Positions 12,801 to 22,681 of a stretch of DNA of 64,000 nt are shown here, one piece after another; position 1 is the first letter of the stretch, and each line of letters opens with the position of its first letter. This stretch comes from Lingula anatina (taxonomy: Eukaryota; Brachiopoda; Lingulata; Lingulida; Lingulidae). The stretch is from positions 121,800-185,799 of the forward strand of contig NW_019775867.1 of the NCBI RefSeq assembly GCF_001039355.2, read 5' to 3'. The position numbers and the translations under genes were made by a program. The notes under the pieces are model-generated. The model made no database searches. It was not told where the DNA came from and worked only from the letters and a program-made list of their open reading frames with translations.

Positions 12801-15800
12801 TGTCTGTTCATTTGACAGCTTTGCTGCCTTGATTTTGAACATGCAATACAGATAACACAAGAAGTGGAAAATCAGTTGATCTATTATCTTTAAACTTACA
12901 GGAGTGATCAGCATTGTTAAAATAAGGTTGAGTTTGAAAACTAGCCTGATGTTATTATTTTTCTGGAACTTAGGCAGCTTTTTTTCTTGTTCTCATCATG
13001 GCAATTTTAAAGGTGCAACTTCAAACTTCATGGGCTTGGAGGCTTTAGCTAGTCACATTTTTTGAATTACAATATATTATTGCATCAAAATTGACAAAAA
13101 ACATATTATGTACTACATTATTTTTTTGTTTTTTGTCTGCACATTTGAGATTTTTTTTTTTGCATTAACTTGTTATTTTTATTTTTCAGAACAAAATGGA
13201 TGACTATGGCATGCCGATGTCCATGAATTATAGCATCTCACAGGACACTTACATCACACAAGATATTGTTAATGAATTGGTGAGATCAAGTTTGTTAACT
13301 AAGACACTTTATATTTTCATTAGATTTTCATTATATCTTTTCTTTATATTTTCATTACATTAATGGAATGAAATGGATTAATATTTATGTACAGCCACAT
13401 CAGCAATACTCTCATCTTTGAAAAGACTTCTCTGTAGAATAAGTCCTTGATTTTGTGTAGTAAAAATCAACCAACTAGTTCACATGACTTTGCACTGTTG
13501 TATGATCCCTTTTCCTAATCCATGGGCTTTGTTTGTGGAAGAGAAGGGTGGTTTCGGCGTGTGTTACTTTTCTTCATCTGAGATTTGCGCCAATTTTGAC
13601 AGAAATCCAATGCATTGTGAAAAAGATTATGGATGATTGAAAGGTAGAAACCAGCCATATCAAATATAACAAGGCAGCAAAGCTGTCAAATGTACAGACA
13701 AAAAACAGGAAATAACTATGCACAAAATAGGCTACTGTCAATTCTGATGCAAAAGTACATTATGTTAAACTGCAAATTCAACATCAAATTTTAATTATGC
13801 TCAACANAAAAATGTGCAATTTTCCTTACTTGTTATTCTTTTGAACTGGTTTATGGCCACATTAGTGTTTTTCCACTGATTAACTCTTGTCTTTATCAAC
13901 AATTATTTGTTCATTCTATCAAGGATTTGCTTACTAATTACACCAATGTTGCTTTTAGCATGGAACATGGATGGGGAAATTTTCTTTGTGATCTGTGACA
14001 GTAATAAAGCTTTGTTCTCACCTTTGATCACAACGCAATTGTCTAATTCTAGCTATAGCTTACTTGCAATGAATTGGCTTCATTGTTTATCTTTTTATTT
14101 CATCAGGTGCTCTACTGTATTTAGCAGTGGTGTTTTTTTGAAGCATTTTCTCATATTCGCATATGTCCATATTGTAATACGGTAATATGCCATGAATTTC
14201 TTACAGAAGAAATTAATTAAATAAGGAAAAGATCATTTTGGTTGAAATTCATGAAATAGGAGGCATCAGAAATTCCAAATGTTCAAATTTCATGAAATTC
14301 TGTCATTTTTGAACAGAATTTGTCTGTTTTGTAGCCAGGCCATTTGTCATCTTTTCCGGATGATCTCCGTATCAATTACCATATTGTATAAAGAATGTGT
14401 ATCGGTAATTGCAACTCAAGGGATATACATACTTTTAACCAATCACTACGTTTATGTCCCAAGGTGCTACATAACCATCGGTACCGTTGGCTAGGTACGC
14501 AAAACAGCGTCGTAATCAGTAGTCTCTTTTTTCAAAGGCGATTCTGGCAGCCAGAAAGTAGTGTCATATTTCGAAAACAATCCTTGCACTTAGAATAAGA
14601 GGGGTAGGACAAGAGGCGGCTACCAATTAGTGTCTACCCTGACCAGATAACTTTCACCATTGAAGCCAGGTCAGTGTTACGTTTCTCCTCTCCGTGCATT
14701 GAAGCCGAGACGACAGTTGATCGGTGTCTGTGGCGCACAGGTAGGCTTCATTGGTGATTAGCGTCCACTGTGACCATGTTTGTCGCCTTCACCGTTGAAG
14801 TCGGGCTGAGATTTATGCACGTGTGCGGCCTCTCCTCGCTGTACACCGGTCAGTGTTAACGATCTGAGCGAGAAGAGAAGGCAATTAATTGCAGTTCTTA
14901 ATTGATTCTCCTGTTATCTTGATGAATGGTGTTGACAATGTTGTTTTGCATCCAATCCAACTGTATCGATCGTTATTTTGCATTTACGGCCACACACGTA
15001 CATGGTACTCAAGTGAAGGTACACTAGAGCTACATTGCCGACTTTGATTTTTATGAGCCCGAAAACAGCCCGATGGCCAATTTTTAAGCTGTAGGAAATT
15101 TACAAAAATCAAGATTGTGCAAAAAGCTTACTGGTAGAATTTCATGATCCATAAAAAACCTCCAGCCGGCTGATTTTAGGTTTGTTCAAAGTTTAGGCAG
15201 TCAGACTGTCACCTTTGTCTTGGCATTTGTCACTGATTAGTGCCTAACCCGGTGTAAAAGGTGTATTAGTGTGATCATATGTGTGGAATTTCATGTCAGA
15301 TGGACATATAAAGATCTAAAAATTCATAACAATATTAAAAAAAAGATACATCTTTGCACAGCAGTCGTAGATTGGTACGATTCAGTTGTTAGTTACGAAC
15401 TACTTCCTGGTTTTCACAAGGTCCTTCAAAAACTTTAAAACATCATTATAATTGCAGCACATACCATAAAAAACCCAAAAATACTTAGATATGGACATAT
15501 CAAATTATATAAATGTCAAAATTCCACATGACAACGATTATAGCCTCCCGGGAATTCCTTTCCCTTTACACTCTTTGTCGCACTGGCAGTTGATGCAGCA
15601 TGTATTTCAAAACAAGTTGTCTGCAAATTAAGCACGATTTTGCACCTTCTAGTTCTGTGTCTTGTTTTCATATCATGTGCCTATTATTTCTACAAGTATT
15701 TTCTTCCCAAAATGCGTAAAGAAGAAATGTTATCTTACCATGTTGTTTGAAAAACTGCTTTTTTCACCAAGTCCATGCCTTCTCGTTCACCTCCAGTTAA

Positions 15801-17283
15801 AAATGACCATTCGGCTTCGCATCTTACACCACTCAACGTCACACTTCCGGCACAATTCTGACCAATGCTGATCTCCTCCGGTACTCCTTATTAGGCTATT
15901 CTTGATCCCTCTCCTCTATCTGGAGGTATGTTCCTTCCCAAAAAGAATTCTCAACTTTTCGGGTAAGGTAATATAACTTAATTAAGATGCACTAAAAAAT
16001 AGATAATTATTTACCACCAGAAAGTGACTTAGGAAGTAGTATTAAATATCCTACAATATATGAGGGACAAGGATAAAAGCCGATAAGGATAAAAGCCCGA
16101 AGGTTGGAGTTTTGAAAATTACATTATACCCAGGAGTCTGGGAGATGTAATTTTGAAAAAATCGTTGGATTTACACAATTTAAAATATTAATTGAGTTTT
16201 AAGAGACGAAATTTTCAAGTTTTTACCATAAGAGTTTTTACATGTACATCATCTTGACATTTTGTTTATTTTTTCTTTATAAGATTCCAGCTACCATAGG
16301 TTGAGCACTTTCTTTCAAGTGAATTGAACATATATATATATATATATATATTTGATTTCCTTGATGTATTATTTACACACTTATGAATGACCTAGCACCA
16401 CGTCTGCATGTACATATTGGGTGCATTCTGAACATGTTGATCTGCAGACTAACTGATCCATGAAAACAATGCTGCAAAATACCCTAATCAACTCCTATCT
16501 TGTATGCATCATCTTTCCAGAGGCACAGCAATTAAATCTTAGCTTCACTTTGATCAGGTGTAGGGAATAAGGCAAACATCAGCATATAAATGAATTGCAC
16601 CCTGATTGAAGTGGAACTGAGATTTAATAGCTGTGCCCCTGCAGGGATGGCGCACGTGGGAGGCAGGAAGTCCTCTAGGGAATTATGCGCATTTCTGATA
16701 ATTGGATTAACCATATTTGATCAGCGGACCACTTTGTCCCTAGGTCAACTTGTTCTGAAAGTGCCTTTTGTCATTTTGCACCAAATGGATGGACTTGACT
16801 CATATTGTTCCTTTTTGCATCTTAGAAAATGTTGGTGGACTATTACCAAGATAAACCAGATATGATCAACTTCAGGGAGTTCTGGCTGCATCAAACGACA
16901 TATGCAGACAAACTGAAAGTAAGAATTAACAGATTTTCATTTCCACTGCAGCCTGTAAAATATGAATGGGTCTTTTTCACCATTATTATCCTTTGAATAT
17001 TGTATAGTAGGAAGTTTTTATTTCTGTTTGAAGAATGATGAAGTACATGAATATTTTGATTATTTGTTAAAATTATCCAAGTTCATGGCATGTAGTTTAA
17101 TGTTTACATTTTTATGCTGTTGCTAAGGTGTTTGATTATAAAGAAAGAATGTTTTTGTTTTAGTTAGGTGTTTAATTATAAAGAATGTTTTTCTTGTTTT
17201 AGTTATCCATGGCTAGGAAGTTTCCAAAAGACCAATCAGATGGAAGATTCCTTGAGTACATTGACAATCTTCTTCTCAGATAA
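3693..17283 (+). CDS. MPND: MPND: RAMA + JAMM/MPN+ domain isopeptidase (12 exons, 5' partial)
   Basis: Joined exons 3693-3839, 4180-4257, 4398-4527, 4860-4917, 6047-6143, 6753-6825, 7737-7813, 9543-9711, 9918-9988, 13190-13279, 16826-16918 and 17203-17283 give 1164 nt, one open frame of 387 residues plus TAA. All junctions are GT/AG and in phase. The first ~75 residues match the end of the RAMA domain (FNSPSAWAIHCKK, SGCGWAS, VKYKGRKLD). An acidic/basic linker follows, then the MPN+ domain with its Glu (SEIVGYLGGRWD), the HSH pair (GWYHSH) and the S-x-x-D end (PSLRD), so the zinc site is complete. The vertebrate family is a nuclear deubiquitinase-like protein whose RAMA domain has been reported to sense DNA N6-methyladenine; that role here is inferred. 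The N-terminal part (~80 residues in human) was not found in 1-3692 and probably lies off the left edge. Confidence 0.93.
4180..4257 (+). CDS. MPND: MPND exon: end of RAMA domain
   Basis: 26 codons beginning VKYKGRKLDAWKTTWFRR, which directly continues GCGWAS of the previous exon as in vertebrate MPND (GCGWASVKYKG). The donor is ACA/GTAAGT. Confidence 0.92.
4398..4527 (+). CDS. MPND: MPND exon: acidic linker
   Basis: 43 codons plus one base, after acceptor GCATAG and before donor GAAG/GTAATT. The product is low-complexity and acidic (SSDVKDEENEENGTGLEDQ), then lysine-rich. This is like the disordered linker between RAMA and MPN domains. There is no sequence-level homology to cite; placement rests on splice phase and composition. 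Confidence 0.75.
4860..4917 (+). CDS. MPND: MPND exon: basic linker
   Basis: Short 58-nt exon with acceptor AATGTAG and donor AA/GTAAGT, reading AEGRKISVKHSSLGKKRQ. It converts phase 1 to phase 2, which is exactly what the next exon at 6047 needs. The basic run could be a nuclear localisation signal (inference). Confidence 0.72.
5100..6040 (+). repeat. Family C repeat filling MPND intron
   Basis: Contains AAAATGGAAATAAACTCATA with GCAGTTTGTCAGATTCAATC, GTGACACTGAACTTCCATGG, TATTGCATCAAAAATGAAG and terminus TCTGTACATTTGACAGCTTT ending about 15 bases before the MPND acceptor at 6046. A short tandem duplication (CCCTGTCTTATTGGTTAA) lies near 5905-5940. Confidence 0.75.
6047..6143 (+). CDS. MPND: MPND exon: start of MPN domain
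   Basis: Reads DLNTLVECSTFAAQ then GRIQPFTISISSNCLLLL, matching the vertebrate block NPHTLVEVTSFAA with IQPF/VSSN. The acceptor is TTCCAG/T, only about 15 bases after a repeat terminus (family C). The donor is TTG/GTCAGT. Confidence 0.9.
6753..6825 (+). CDS. MPND: MPND exon: catalytic-Glu segment of MPN+ domain
   Basis: Reads DFHSHLTCSEIVGYLGGRWD, which is nearly the vertebrate DFHSHLTRSEVVGYLGGRWD. The Glu in SEIVGY is the JAMM catalytic acid. The donor is AGC/GTAAGA, ending in phase 1. Confidence 0.95.
6826..7736 (+). other. MPND intron with microsatellites
   Basis: Nothing coding seen. Contains a (CATA)n run at about 7426-7456 followed by (GA)n at 7466-7480. Confidence 0.5.
7426..7480. 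repeat. (CATA)n and (GA)n microsatellites
   Basis: Perfect CATA tetranucleotide run followed ten bases later by a GAGAGAGAGA run. Confidence 0.9.
7737..7813 (+). CDS. MPND: MPND exon: MPN+ domain middle
   Basis: Completes a split His codon and reads MSVQQAFPCRCRLGDQENASKVENE, aligned with human LTVLRAFPCRSRLGD. The acceptor is TACTTCAG and the donor is GAG/GTATTG. Confidence 0.93.
7946..8690 (+). mobile_element. Family A element, 5' part
   Basis: Begins TACTACCAGAGTGGCACTGG with GGTACACATGGTTTTTAGTCC, then CACATATAATCTCAACTCC, GGAATTATGGGAAAAATTTC, ATGTGACCTTTGACCTTTA and TGGGGTCAATCGGTGCATTT, in the same order as 1148-1870. The 146-bp repeats and the 3' end are missing. Confidence 0.72.
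9102..9123. repeat. Poly-G tract
   Basis: A run of about 22 G, interrupted once at the end. Next to it (9180-9310) lies a fragment that recurs in reverse at 44690-44820 (CTCAGGTATGCTATTTTGG, CAAATAGTTGGAAAAACCTC). Confidence 0.85.
9180..9312. repeat. Transposon end shared with 44690-44820
   Basis: GATCTCAGGTATGCTATTTT, CCACAAATAGTTGGAAAAAC and CCTCGTCCCTGC are the reverse complement of sequence at 44693-44760. This suggests the terminus of a repeated DNA element; full extent unknown. Confidence 0.55.
9543..9711 (+). CDS. MPND: MPND exon: JAMM zinc site
   Basis: Reads RQNMDHRDLMLVGWYHSH, then ADPSLRDVESQLNYQLQL and QPCLGIIA. The zinc-binding HSH is encoded at 9591-9599 and the Asp of S-x-x-D at 9630-9632, with the canonical seven-residue spacing between HSH and Ser. 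All ligands are intact, so this is a predicted active MPN+ rather than a pseudo-enzyme MPN. Confidence 0.96.
9918..9988 (+). CDS. MPND: MPND exon: MPN+ domain end
   Basis: Completes a Ser codon across the junction and reads AYDVHHSRKDTIINAFWVAP and PPE. Vertebrate MPND has ESKISPFWVMPPPE at the same place. The acceptor is TTTCCAG and the donor is GAG/GTAGGT. Confidence 0.93.
9989..11440. other. MPND intron, unassigned sequence
   Basis: Short open frames at 10320-10574 and 10607-10813 lack recognisable motifs and splice context. I see no repeat family here apart from a poly-G near 10441-10456. It may hold an alternative exon or a gene fragment, but nothing supports either. Confidence 0.4.
11441..13165 (+). 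repeat. Family C repeats with a family A 3' end embedded
   Basis: 11721-11854 is a family A 3' end (CACTTACTCCAGCTGGTGGT then CTCTCTGATCCTCTAG). On both sides is family C (AAAATGGAAATAAACTCATG; GCAGTTATTTCTTGTTTACA; TTTTGTCTGTTCATTTGACA). The arrangement suggests nested insertion. It runs to ~25 bases before the MPND exon at 13190. Confidence 0.7.
13190..13279 (+). CDS. MPND: MPND exon: C-terminal region 1
   Basis: 30 codons reading DDYGMPMSMNYSISQDTY and ITQDIVNEL, matching human SDYGIPMDVEMAYVQDSFL and ILHEMM. The acceptor is TTTTTCAG, ~40 bases downstream of a family C repeat terminus. The donor is TTG/GTGAGA. Confidence 0.92.
13660..13830 (-). repeat. Family C terminus, reverse
   Basis: GGCAGCAAAGCTGTCAAATG at 13672 is the reverse of the family C end, followed by CAATTCTGATGCAA and TTTAATTATGCTCAACA. 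A single N lies at 13807. Confidence 0.7.
14600..15050. repeat. CpG-richer block with degenerate repeats; part shared with 47485-47640
   Basis: More G+C- and CpG-rich than its surroundings. ATTGAAGCC-type motifs recur at about 14655, 14699 and (as GTTGAAGTC) 14801. 14900-15050 (ATCGATCGTTATTTTGC, CCACACACGTAC, CTACATTGCCGACTTTG) resembles 47510-47630, so at least this part is an interspersed repeat. Confidence 0.5.
16330..16351. repeat. (TA)n microsatellite
   Basis: Eleven TA units. Confidence 0.9.
16590..16700 (+). repeat. Family B1 foldback fragment
   Basis: GAGATTTAATAGCTGTGCCC, CTGCAGGGATGGCGCACGTG and GGGAGGC match the core of the B1 element at 40-110 and 52735-52785. No ends preserved. 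Confidence 0.55.
16826..16918 (+). CDS. MPND: MPND exon: C-terminal region 2
   Basis: 31 codons reading KMLVDYYQDKPDMINFREFW, then HQTTYADKLK. Human counterparts are LLVEFYKGSPDLV and HTYLDKLK. The donor is AAA/GTAAGT. Confidence 0.92.
17203..17283 (+). CDS. MPND: MPND terminal exon
   Basis: Reads LSMARKFPKDQSDGRFLEYI then DNLLLR and stops at TAA 17281-17283. Human MPND ends similarly (ISLASRTPKDQS). The acceptor is TTGTTTTAG. Confidence 0.92.
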   Translation, partial: LSMARKFPKDQSDGRFLEYIDNLLLR

Positions 17284-17553
17284 CTTGCATTATCAGACTA
17301 CAATAATCTCATGCACATAACCAGTGAGATGTGACTACTGATATTTTTATATTTAAGAAGAGATATCTCTTGTCACTATTTCAGCCTCTATGAACTTTCC
17401 TTGTTAGCACCATAAAAAGTAAACATTTTTCTCAAATTCATAAAAATGTTAAGAATTTAAACAACTTTGTCTGAAAACCAGCCTGTTTTAAGGACTCTAG
17501 GGAACAATTTTTGAATTTGTTACACACACCTGAAAGTATGTCCTACCCTTGTG

Positions 17554-17559
17554 AATAAA
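17554..17559 (+). terminator. Candidate MPND polyadenylation signal (AATAAA)
   Basis: AATAAA lies 271 bases after the MPND stop codon, the first perfect hexamer downstream. It implies a short 3' UTR. cDNA ends would confirm it. Confidence 0.5.
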
Positions 17560-18029
17560 CAAAAAACCAAAAATGATGTGGTTGTACACCTTTGTTTACA
17601 TGAAAAAAATTGTATAAAAACAACTGGAACTCCTCTTCATAAGCACCCCCATTTTAAGCTCAAGTCAATCACATAATACAGTGTACCTCAGCAGTGTGTA
17701 ATGTTAATCTGCCCTTATGCCTACTGCTAAAGTAGGTGAGGAAATAAATAAGGGAGCAAAACATCTCTTGGCAAAAGGATTTTTTATTCGGATTTCCATT
17801 GCCAATCAAAAAAGGGTGAGGAAGTGTCTCGGTAGAGATTGTCCAGGAAATTGAATAATGTGCATTCTCCCATCGATTGTTCTTTTGATGAGATATTACA
17901 AGAGGAATATGCCATAAACAATATTGATTTCACACCTGCAGGATGATGGGGGCTTACCTTGTTATAATTATTTCAGTTGATAAAGTGTCTTGTTCTTTAA
18001 TTGACAGTCGATGCAGCATATATTTCAAA

Positions 18030-18141
18030 ACAAACTATCTGGAGGCGGGACAGACGCTTAAGCCGGCTAAGCTGACAGTAATCTAGTGAGACTCCCCACA
18101 GGGATAGATCGATCTAAAATCTATGGAAATGGGGTCTTAGT

Positions 18142-18142
<1 letters not shown>
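18030..18142 (-). repeat. Harbinger-like MITE (family B2), partial
   Basis: GGCGGGACAGACGCTTAAGC, AGTAATCTAGTGAGACTCC, AGATCGATCTAAAATCTATG, GAAATGGGGTCTTA: reverse of the left half of copies at 24680 and 54005. Confidence 0.7.

Positions 18143-18143
<1 letters not shown>

Positions 18144-18186
<43 letters not shown>
18144..18186. repeat. (TA)n microsatellite
   Basis: About 21 TA units directly abutting a B2 terminus. Confidence 0.9.
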
Positions 18187-18189
<3 letters not shown>

Positions 18190-18769
18190 TCCTTTGTGCA
18201 ACCATAAAATGGCCAGGATGCTGTTGGATGCTCAAAGAACACACGGTGATCGCTAAGATCACACAAAGAACATTCAGCCATCACCGAGGAAGCCATGGTT
18301 GTGTGAAGTTTTGAGCATGTTCAAAACAGTAGCAGAGAGAATGCAATGGAGAATGTATGCTGCAAGGTCACTCAAGGGACACAGAGAGGATGCACAATCA
18401 TCACCTCGGTTGCAGAAAGGAGGCACAAGCATTGCTTTGGTTTCACAATGAATGCTCAGTGATCAGCCAGTTGTAACAATAGTAATAATAATAATAATAA
18501 ACTTTAAAGAGGGAAAAACATGTTAAGTACACACACTCATCTTACACATGGCCCTCTATAAATAAAAATAAAATAATAAAATAAGAATAAAATATTGTGT
18601 TTATGAATAAAAGATGAATGAATTATGAAATTAAAATAATAATGAAGTAAAAATGAAATGAGTTAGAATAACAATAGTGATAAGAATAAAGCAAAAGGCG
18701 TTACGTTAATAAAAATCTTAAATAGCTTAATTAAATGACTTAATAATCATATACGTAAAATTTACTTAT

Positions 18770-20260
18770 GGTTTCTTGAAAACAATTTTTCAAAAGTATC
18801 CAAGTCTTTAGAGTTTTTTTATTTCAGAGCTAAAGCAGTTCCATATTTTGATCAAAGACCATATTGGGCCTTTTGTTAGTATGCCTTTATGTCTGCCAAC
18901 TGATAAATAGACATTTTCCTTATTGCTTGATTGGGTGGTTCTGCCTGTAGTGTCTATGGTTGTAATTACCACTTGGTCCTAGATGTATTTTGGAGAGAGT
19001 CGTTGTAAAGATTTAAAATCTAATGTGGCTTTCTTATTAATAAATTCTATTCGTTCATAATTTGTTTGCCATTTAAGTTTCTTGAAAAGTTCAATTGACG
19101 GATATTTCTTGGCCTCATTTTCTGGGACATCAAGAATGATTGTTGTACCACATTTTTGAAGTTTGTATGTTTTCTAGTTTTGCACAGCTGCTCCATATAA
19201 TGGAGCAGCAATCCAGATGTGGTAGTATATATGCCCTATGAAATAGTTTTCTTGTTTCCAATGTTAATTGTTTTAGTTTGGATAGAAGGAACAGTTTACT
19301 GTAAATTCTTTTTTCAAGTTTATACACAGTCATTCCAGCTAAGATTTTCATTAATATATACACCTAAAAGTTTCTTTGATTGTACATTATCTAAAATGTC
19401 CCCATTGAACACAGCTTTTAATTACTGTTCAGTTTTTGGTATTTTTGCATGTTTTTTTTTTTTTTTCTAGTTGTTATAAGCATTGCTTTTTTTCTTTTTG
19501 TATTATTTTGTATTTGATGTTCAGTTCTGGTACAGATTTATCAGTGATGGTAATTGTAGAGTCATCAGGATACATATTAATTTCTCCATTATCAATATTG
19601 CTTTTTTTCTTTTTGTATTTGGCACCATATGATTTTCCCTGCACCACACTGAAATGTGTTCCATGCTGCTATTTAATTTGATATTCAGTTCTGGTACAGA
19701 TTTATCAGTGATGGTAATTGTAGAGTCATCAGGATACATATTAATTTCTCCATTATCAATACGAAGTGGCAGGTCATTAAATGATTAATGAAAATGATAA
19801 AAAATAAAGGCCCTAAGTTGGAGCCTTAGGAGACTCCACAAGTGATTGGTACAGGTTCAGATATTTCATTTTTAAATATTGTCTGCTTGTGAGATATGAT
19901 GTAAACCCTGAGAGTGCTTGCTCATCACATTTGTGCACCTGCAGCTTTTTAAGTAGGACTTGATAGTCTACTAAGTCAAATGCTTTCCTCAGGTCTAAAA
20001 GGATGACACCATTCATATGATTTTTGTCAATAGTAGTTGCCTGTTTGGTTGTTATATATGTAAAGGCCGTTTCACATGAAAAGGACTTTCGGAAGCCAGA
20101 CTGAGCAGAGTGAGATGTCAGGTATTTATAGAAGGCATCATGCACATGACGTTCAATCAGTTTGGACAGTGCAGGTAGGATTGAGATTGGTCTGTAGTTT
20201 CCACAGTCTAGCTTGTCTTCATCTTTGTAGATTGGTGTAACTCTGTAGCATTTTTCCTAG
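18770..20260 (-). pseudogene. Degenerate non-LTR retrotransposon reverse transcriptase
   Basis: Minus-strand frames read, in order, NYRPISILPALSKLIERHV, the palm block QSGFRKSFSC with ILLDLRKAFDLVDYQVLLKK (20145-19813), NLGPLFFIIFI, the Y-x-DD site MYPDDSTI (about 19730), and thumb-like LFHRAYILPHLDCCSIIW (19363-19130). Stops and frameshifts separate them, so it is dead. It lies between the convergent MPND and FKBP14 3' ends. A segment of ~82 bases with the Y-x-DD site is duplicated (19516-19597 and 19679-19760). Confidence 0.85.
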
Positions 20261-20310
20261 TATTTGGGAATGTTCCAGCCCGTATAGATACGTTTATAAT
20301 GTAAATTATT

Positions 20311-20976
20311 GACATGCTCTACAAAATGCAAGAAATAAATGGTCTCTAGCATTTCAATTCCAAAATAAGACAGAGTTTTTAGTTTTGGCATCTTACGGCT
20401 GCTTCTCCCGTGAAAATACACCGATTGACCCCAAGCTCCCAAAGATGAAAGGAGTCCCTAATGGTAACCCCTCAAATAATATGAGAGCTTAGGTCTGTGT
20501 AGTTTCTGAAAATTGGCACAAAGAAATTTTTTTTTGCAGAAAATTCCCATTTTTAGAAAATTTTGGCCCGTTTGACCTTGAATTAAAGGTCAAATCCAAG
20601 GGCATATTTGAAATCTCCACACGACTTTTAGTCAGACTTTTGTAATAATTTTCCCACAATTCCTTTGGTTTGAAAGACATTTAGCATTGAATTGTCAAAA
20701 ATGTTGACAAGGGTGCATTTCAACGTGTGTCATACCCAGGCCAATGCACCAACTAAGACAAACAAAACAAAACAAAAAAAAAAAAAGGGGTTCAAGTTGA
20801 GATTATATGTGACCTAAATCCAACAGATGGGCACACAGGTCCTTGTGGTCGAGGAGGAGAAACGGTAACGGTGGCTTGTATCCTGTGCCAGAACTATAGC
20901 CAGCAGAACCAATGGAGCCGCATGAGACAGGCGGGACTAAAACCACGAGTACCGCCAGCGTTCAAACTGGTGGTAC
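20311..20976 (-). mobile_element. Family A element, 5' part, reverse
   Basis: Ends at 20976 with the hairpin ACCGCCAGCGTTCAAACTGG TGGTAC after GGGACTAAAACCACGAG. It also carries GAGATTATATGTGACCTAAA, CCCATTTTTAGAAAATTTTG and TCTACAAAATGCA, the same order as 1148-1790 reversed. Confidence 0.72.
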
Positions 20977-22516
20977 TAACTATACCAACTCTGATTATAA
21001 GTTCAAAACTGATCTACATAAATTACAGTGAGTAATATGAATATTGTGATGGACTTCCACTTAAATGGAATCATCTTGCCTCAAACATTCAGTCAAACTT
21101 GGAGTGACTTTTTATTCAGCCAGGCGAGGATGGCAACCAAGCAGAGGACCATTGTGTAAGTAGTAAAGGGTGGTTTCCTGTCAAGTAAGTCCTAATTGAC
21201 GGGGAGCGGTTCAGAATCTCAGTTAATTTCAAAGCAAGGAAAGACTTGGTTGTTCAAGTGCACCACACACTTTTAGACCAAATCAGGCACACAAGTGTGA
21301 GCTGGTGGCCGAGACTTGTCAAGGGAAAACCATATGTGCTAGCATCCCAAGCGCTCATGCTGGTAGTACAATATTACAAGGCATACTGTAAAGAAAAAAT
21401 AATTAATTCATAACTTTTTTATTTGAATATCATGTTTGTGAACACATGTACAAATAAAAATGTGTATTTGAATTCCAGTAGTTTTTCATATACATAGTCA
21501 CAAATGGAAGAATAAGGGCCGGTAAATGCAACTTCAGACAATGTTACCTTACACATTTTGCAGAAATCTTTCAATTTTTTTATGAACATTAAAATGTACA
21601 AAGTTGCCCAGCTGAAAGAGAGGTGTAGAATGGTAAGAAGACATACTGTTTGATAACCTTGCTCAAAGAGTGAATACTATACTATAAGTTGTCAAAACAC
21701 AACTACAGTTGTACCATGCATCAAGATATAATATGCAATGTAAAAAACGCTCATTTCCTACAACCTTTCAGAGATATTTAAAAATGTGCATTTTATTACA
21801 TCTCAAAAGACAGAGATATGCTGACTGTGACTACTAAATGGCATTTTTCATAAGTATCATATCTTTTGCTTCTCATACTTTCCACAAAATTGAAATGAGG
21901 GTTCTAATTTTGAAAACAGCACAATATTGGAATATATTGTAACAGACAATAGTTTTGCATAATACTTCTTAAAAATAATATATCCTGCATGGTATAGTTT
22001 TAAAGATGCCTTAAAACCAATCTCAATTTAATGCATAATTTCATAAGTCATTATCTACATGAATATTTTGGAAAAATAAACTAAACAGGCACCTAAATAC
22101 ATATATTTACTTCTGAGGTTTAACATCCAGAATAACCACACTTCTATGCATATTATAGTGATGATGACAATATGAACATAAATGTTATGTACATCATACT
22201 TGTGGTAGTTTACTCACATGAAAAGTCAGCACCTTTAAAATTGAGATTATTATTACAGTAAACAAATGTCTCGATCAGCAGCACACTTGTTAATTTTGAA
22301 TTCTATTCACCAATGTTACTGCAAACCACTAGATCTTGATGTTTTAATTGGCAAAATTATTAAGAAAACTGAATATGAACCAGAAATACAGCTTGATATA
22401 TTTCACAATTTTGAGAACAGTTCATTTAAGTATAACTGCAGTAAAACATATGCCAATTTCAATTCCGCTAAAAATTCAACATAATTTCTACTCAGATTTA
22501 TCACAGCTTAAAGGCA
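20977..22516. other. FKBP14 3' flank / 3' UTR
   Basis: No coding feature or repeat family recognised. It probably includes the FKBP14 3' UTR. Confidence 0.45.
21418..21423 (-). terminator. Candidate FKBP14 polyadenylation signal
   Basis: TTTATT on the plus strand is AATAAA for the minus-strand FKBP14 transcript, about 1.1 kb past its stop. A second hexamer at 21792-21797 is nearer. Neither can be chosen without transcript ends. Confidence 0.3.
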
Positions 22517-22681
22517 TTAAAGTTCATCGTGTTTTGGTCCACTAAATTCCTCAAATGATATAACACCATCCCTGTCCTTGTCTTCATGTTTAAAGATGTC
22601 TGCCACCATGTCATTATGCTCCTTCTCTCCTGGCATCTCACTACCGGTCTCTGCCATTTGTTTCTTGATGAAATCAGAAAC
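22517..22681 (-). CDS. FKBP14: FKBP14 exon 4: second EF-hand and HDEL
   Basis: Reads [35 protein letters not shown], then FSGPKHDEL and TAA. The EF loop is canonical (Asp1, Asp3, Asp5, Gly6, Ile8, Glu12). The final HDEL is the ER-retrieval tetrapeptide. Confidence 0.95.
   Translation of the reverse strand, partial: VSDFIKKQMAETGSEMPGEKEHNDMVADIFKHEDKDRDGVISFEEFSGPKHDEL

Noticed and set aside
19130-20145. Possible functional reverse transcriptase gene
   Set aside because: Frameshifts and stops separate conserved blocks and the active-site segment is duplicated; it is a dead copy.
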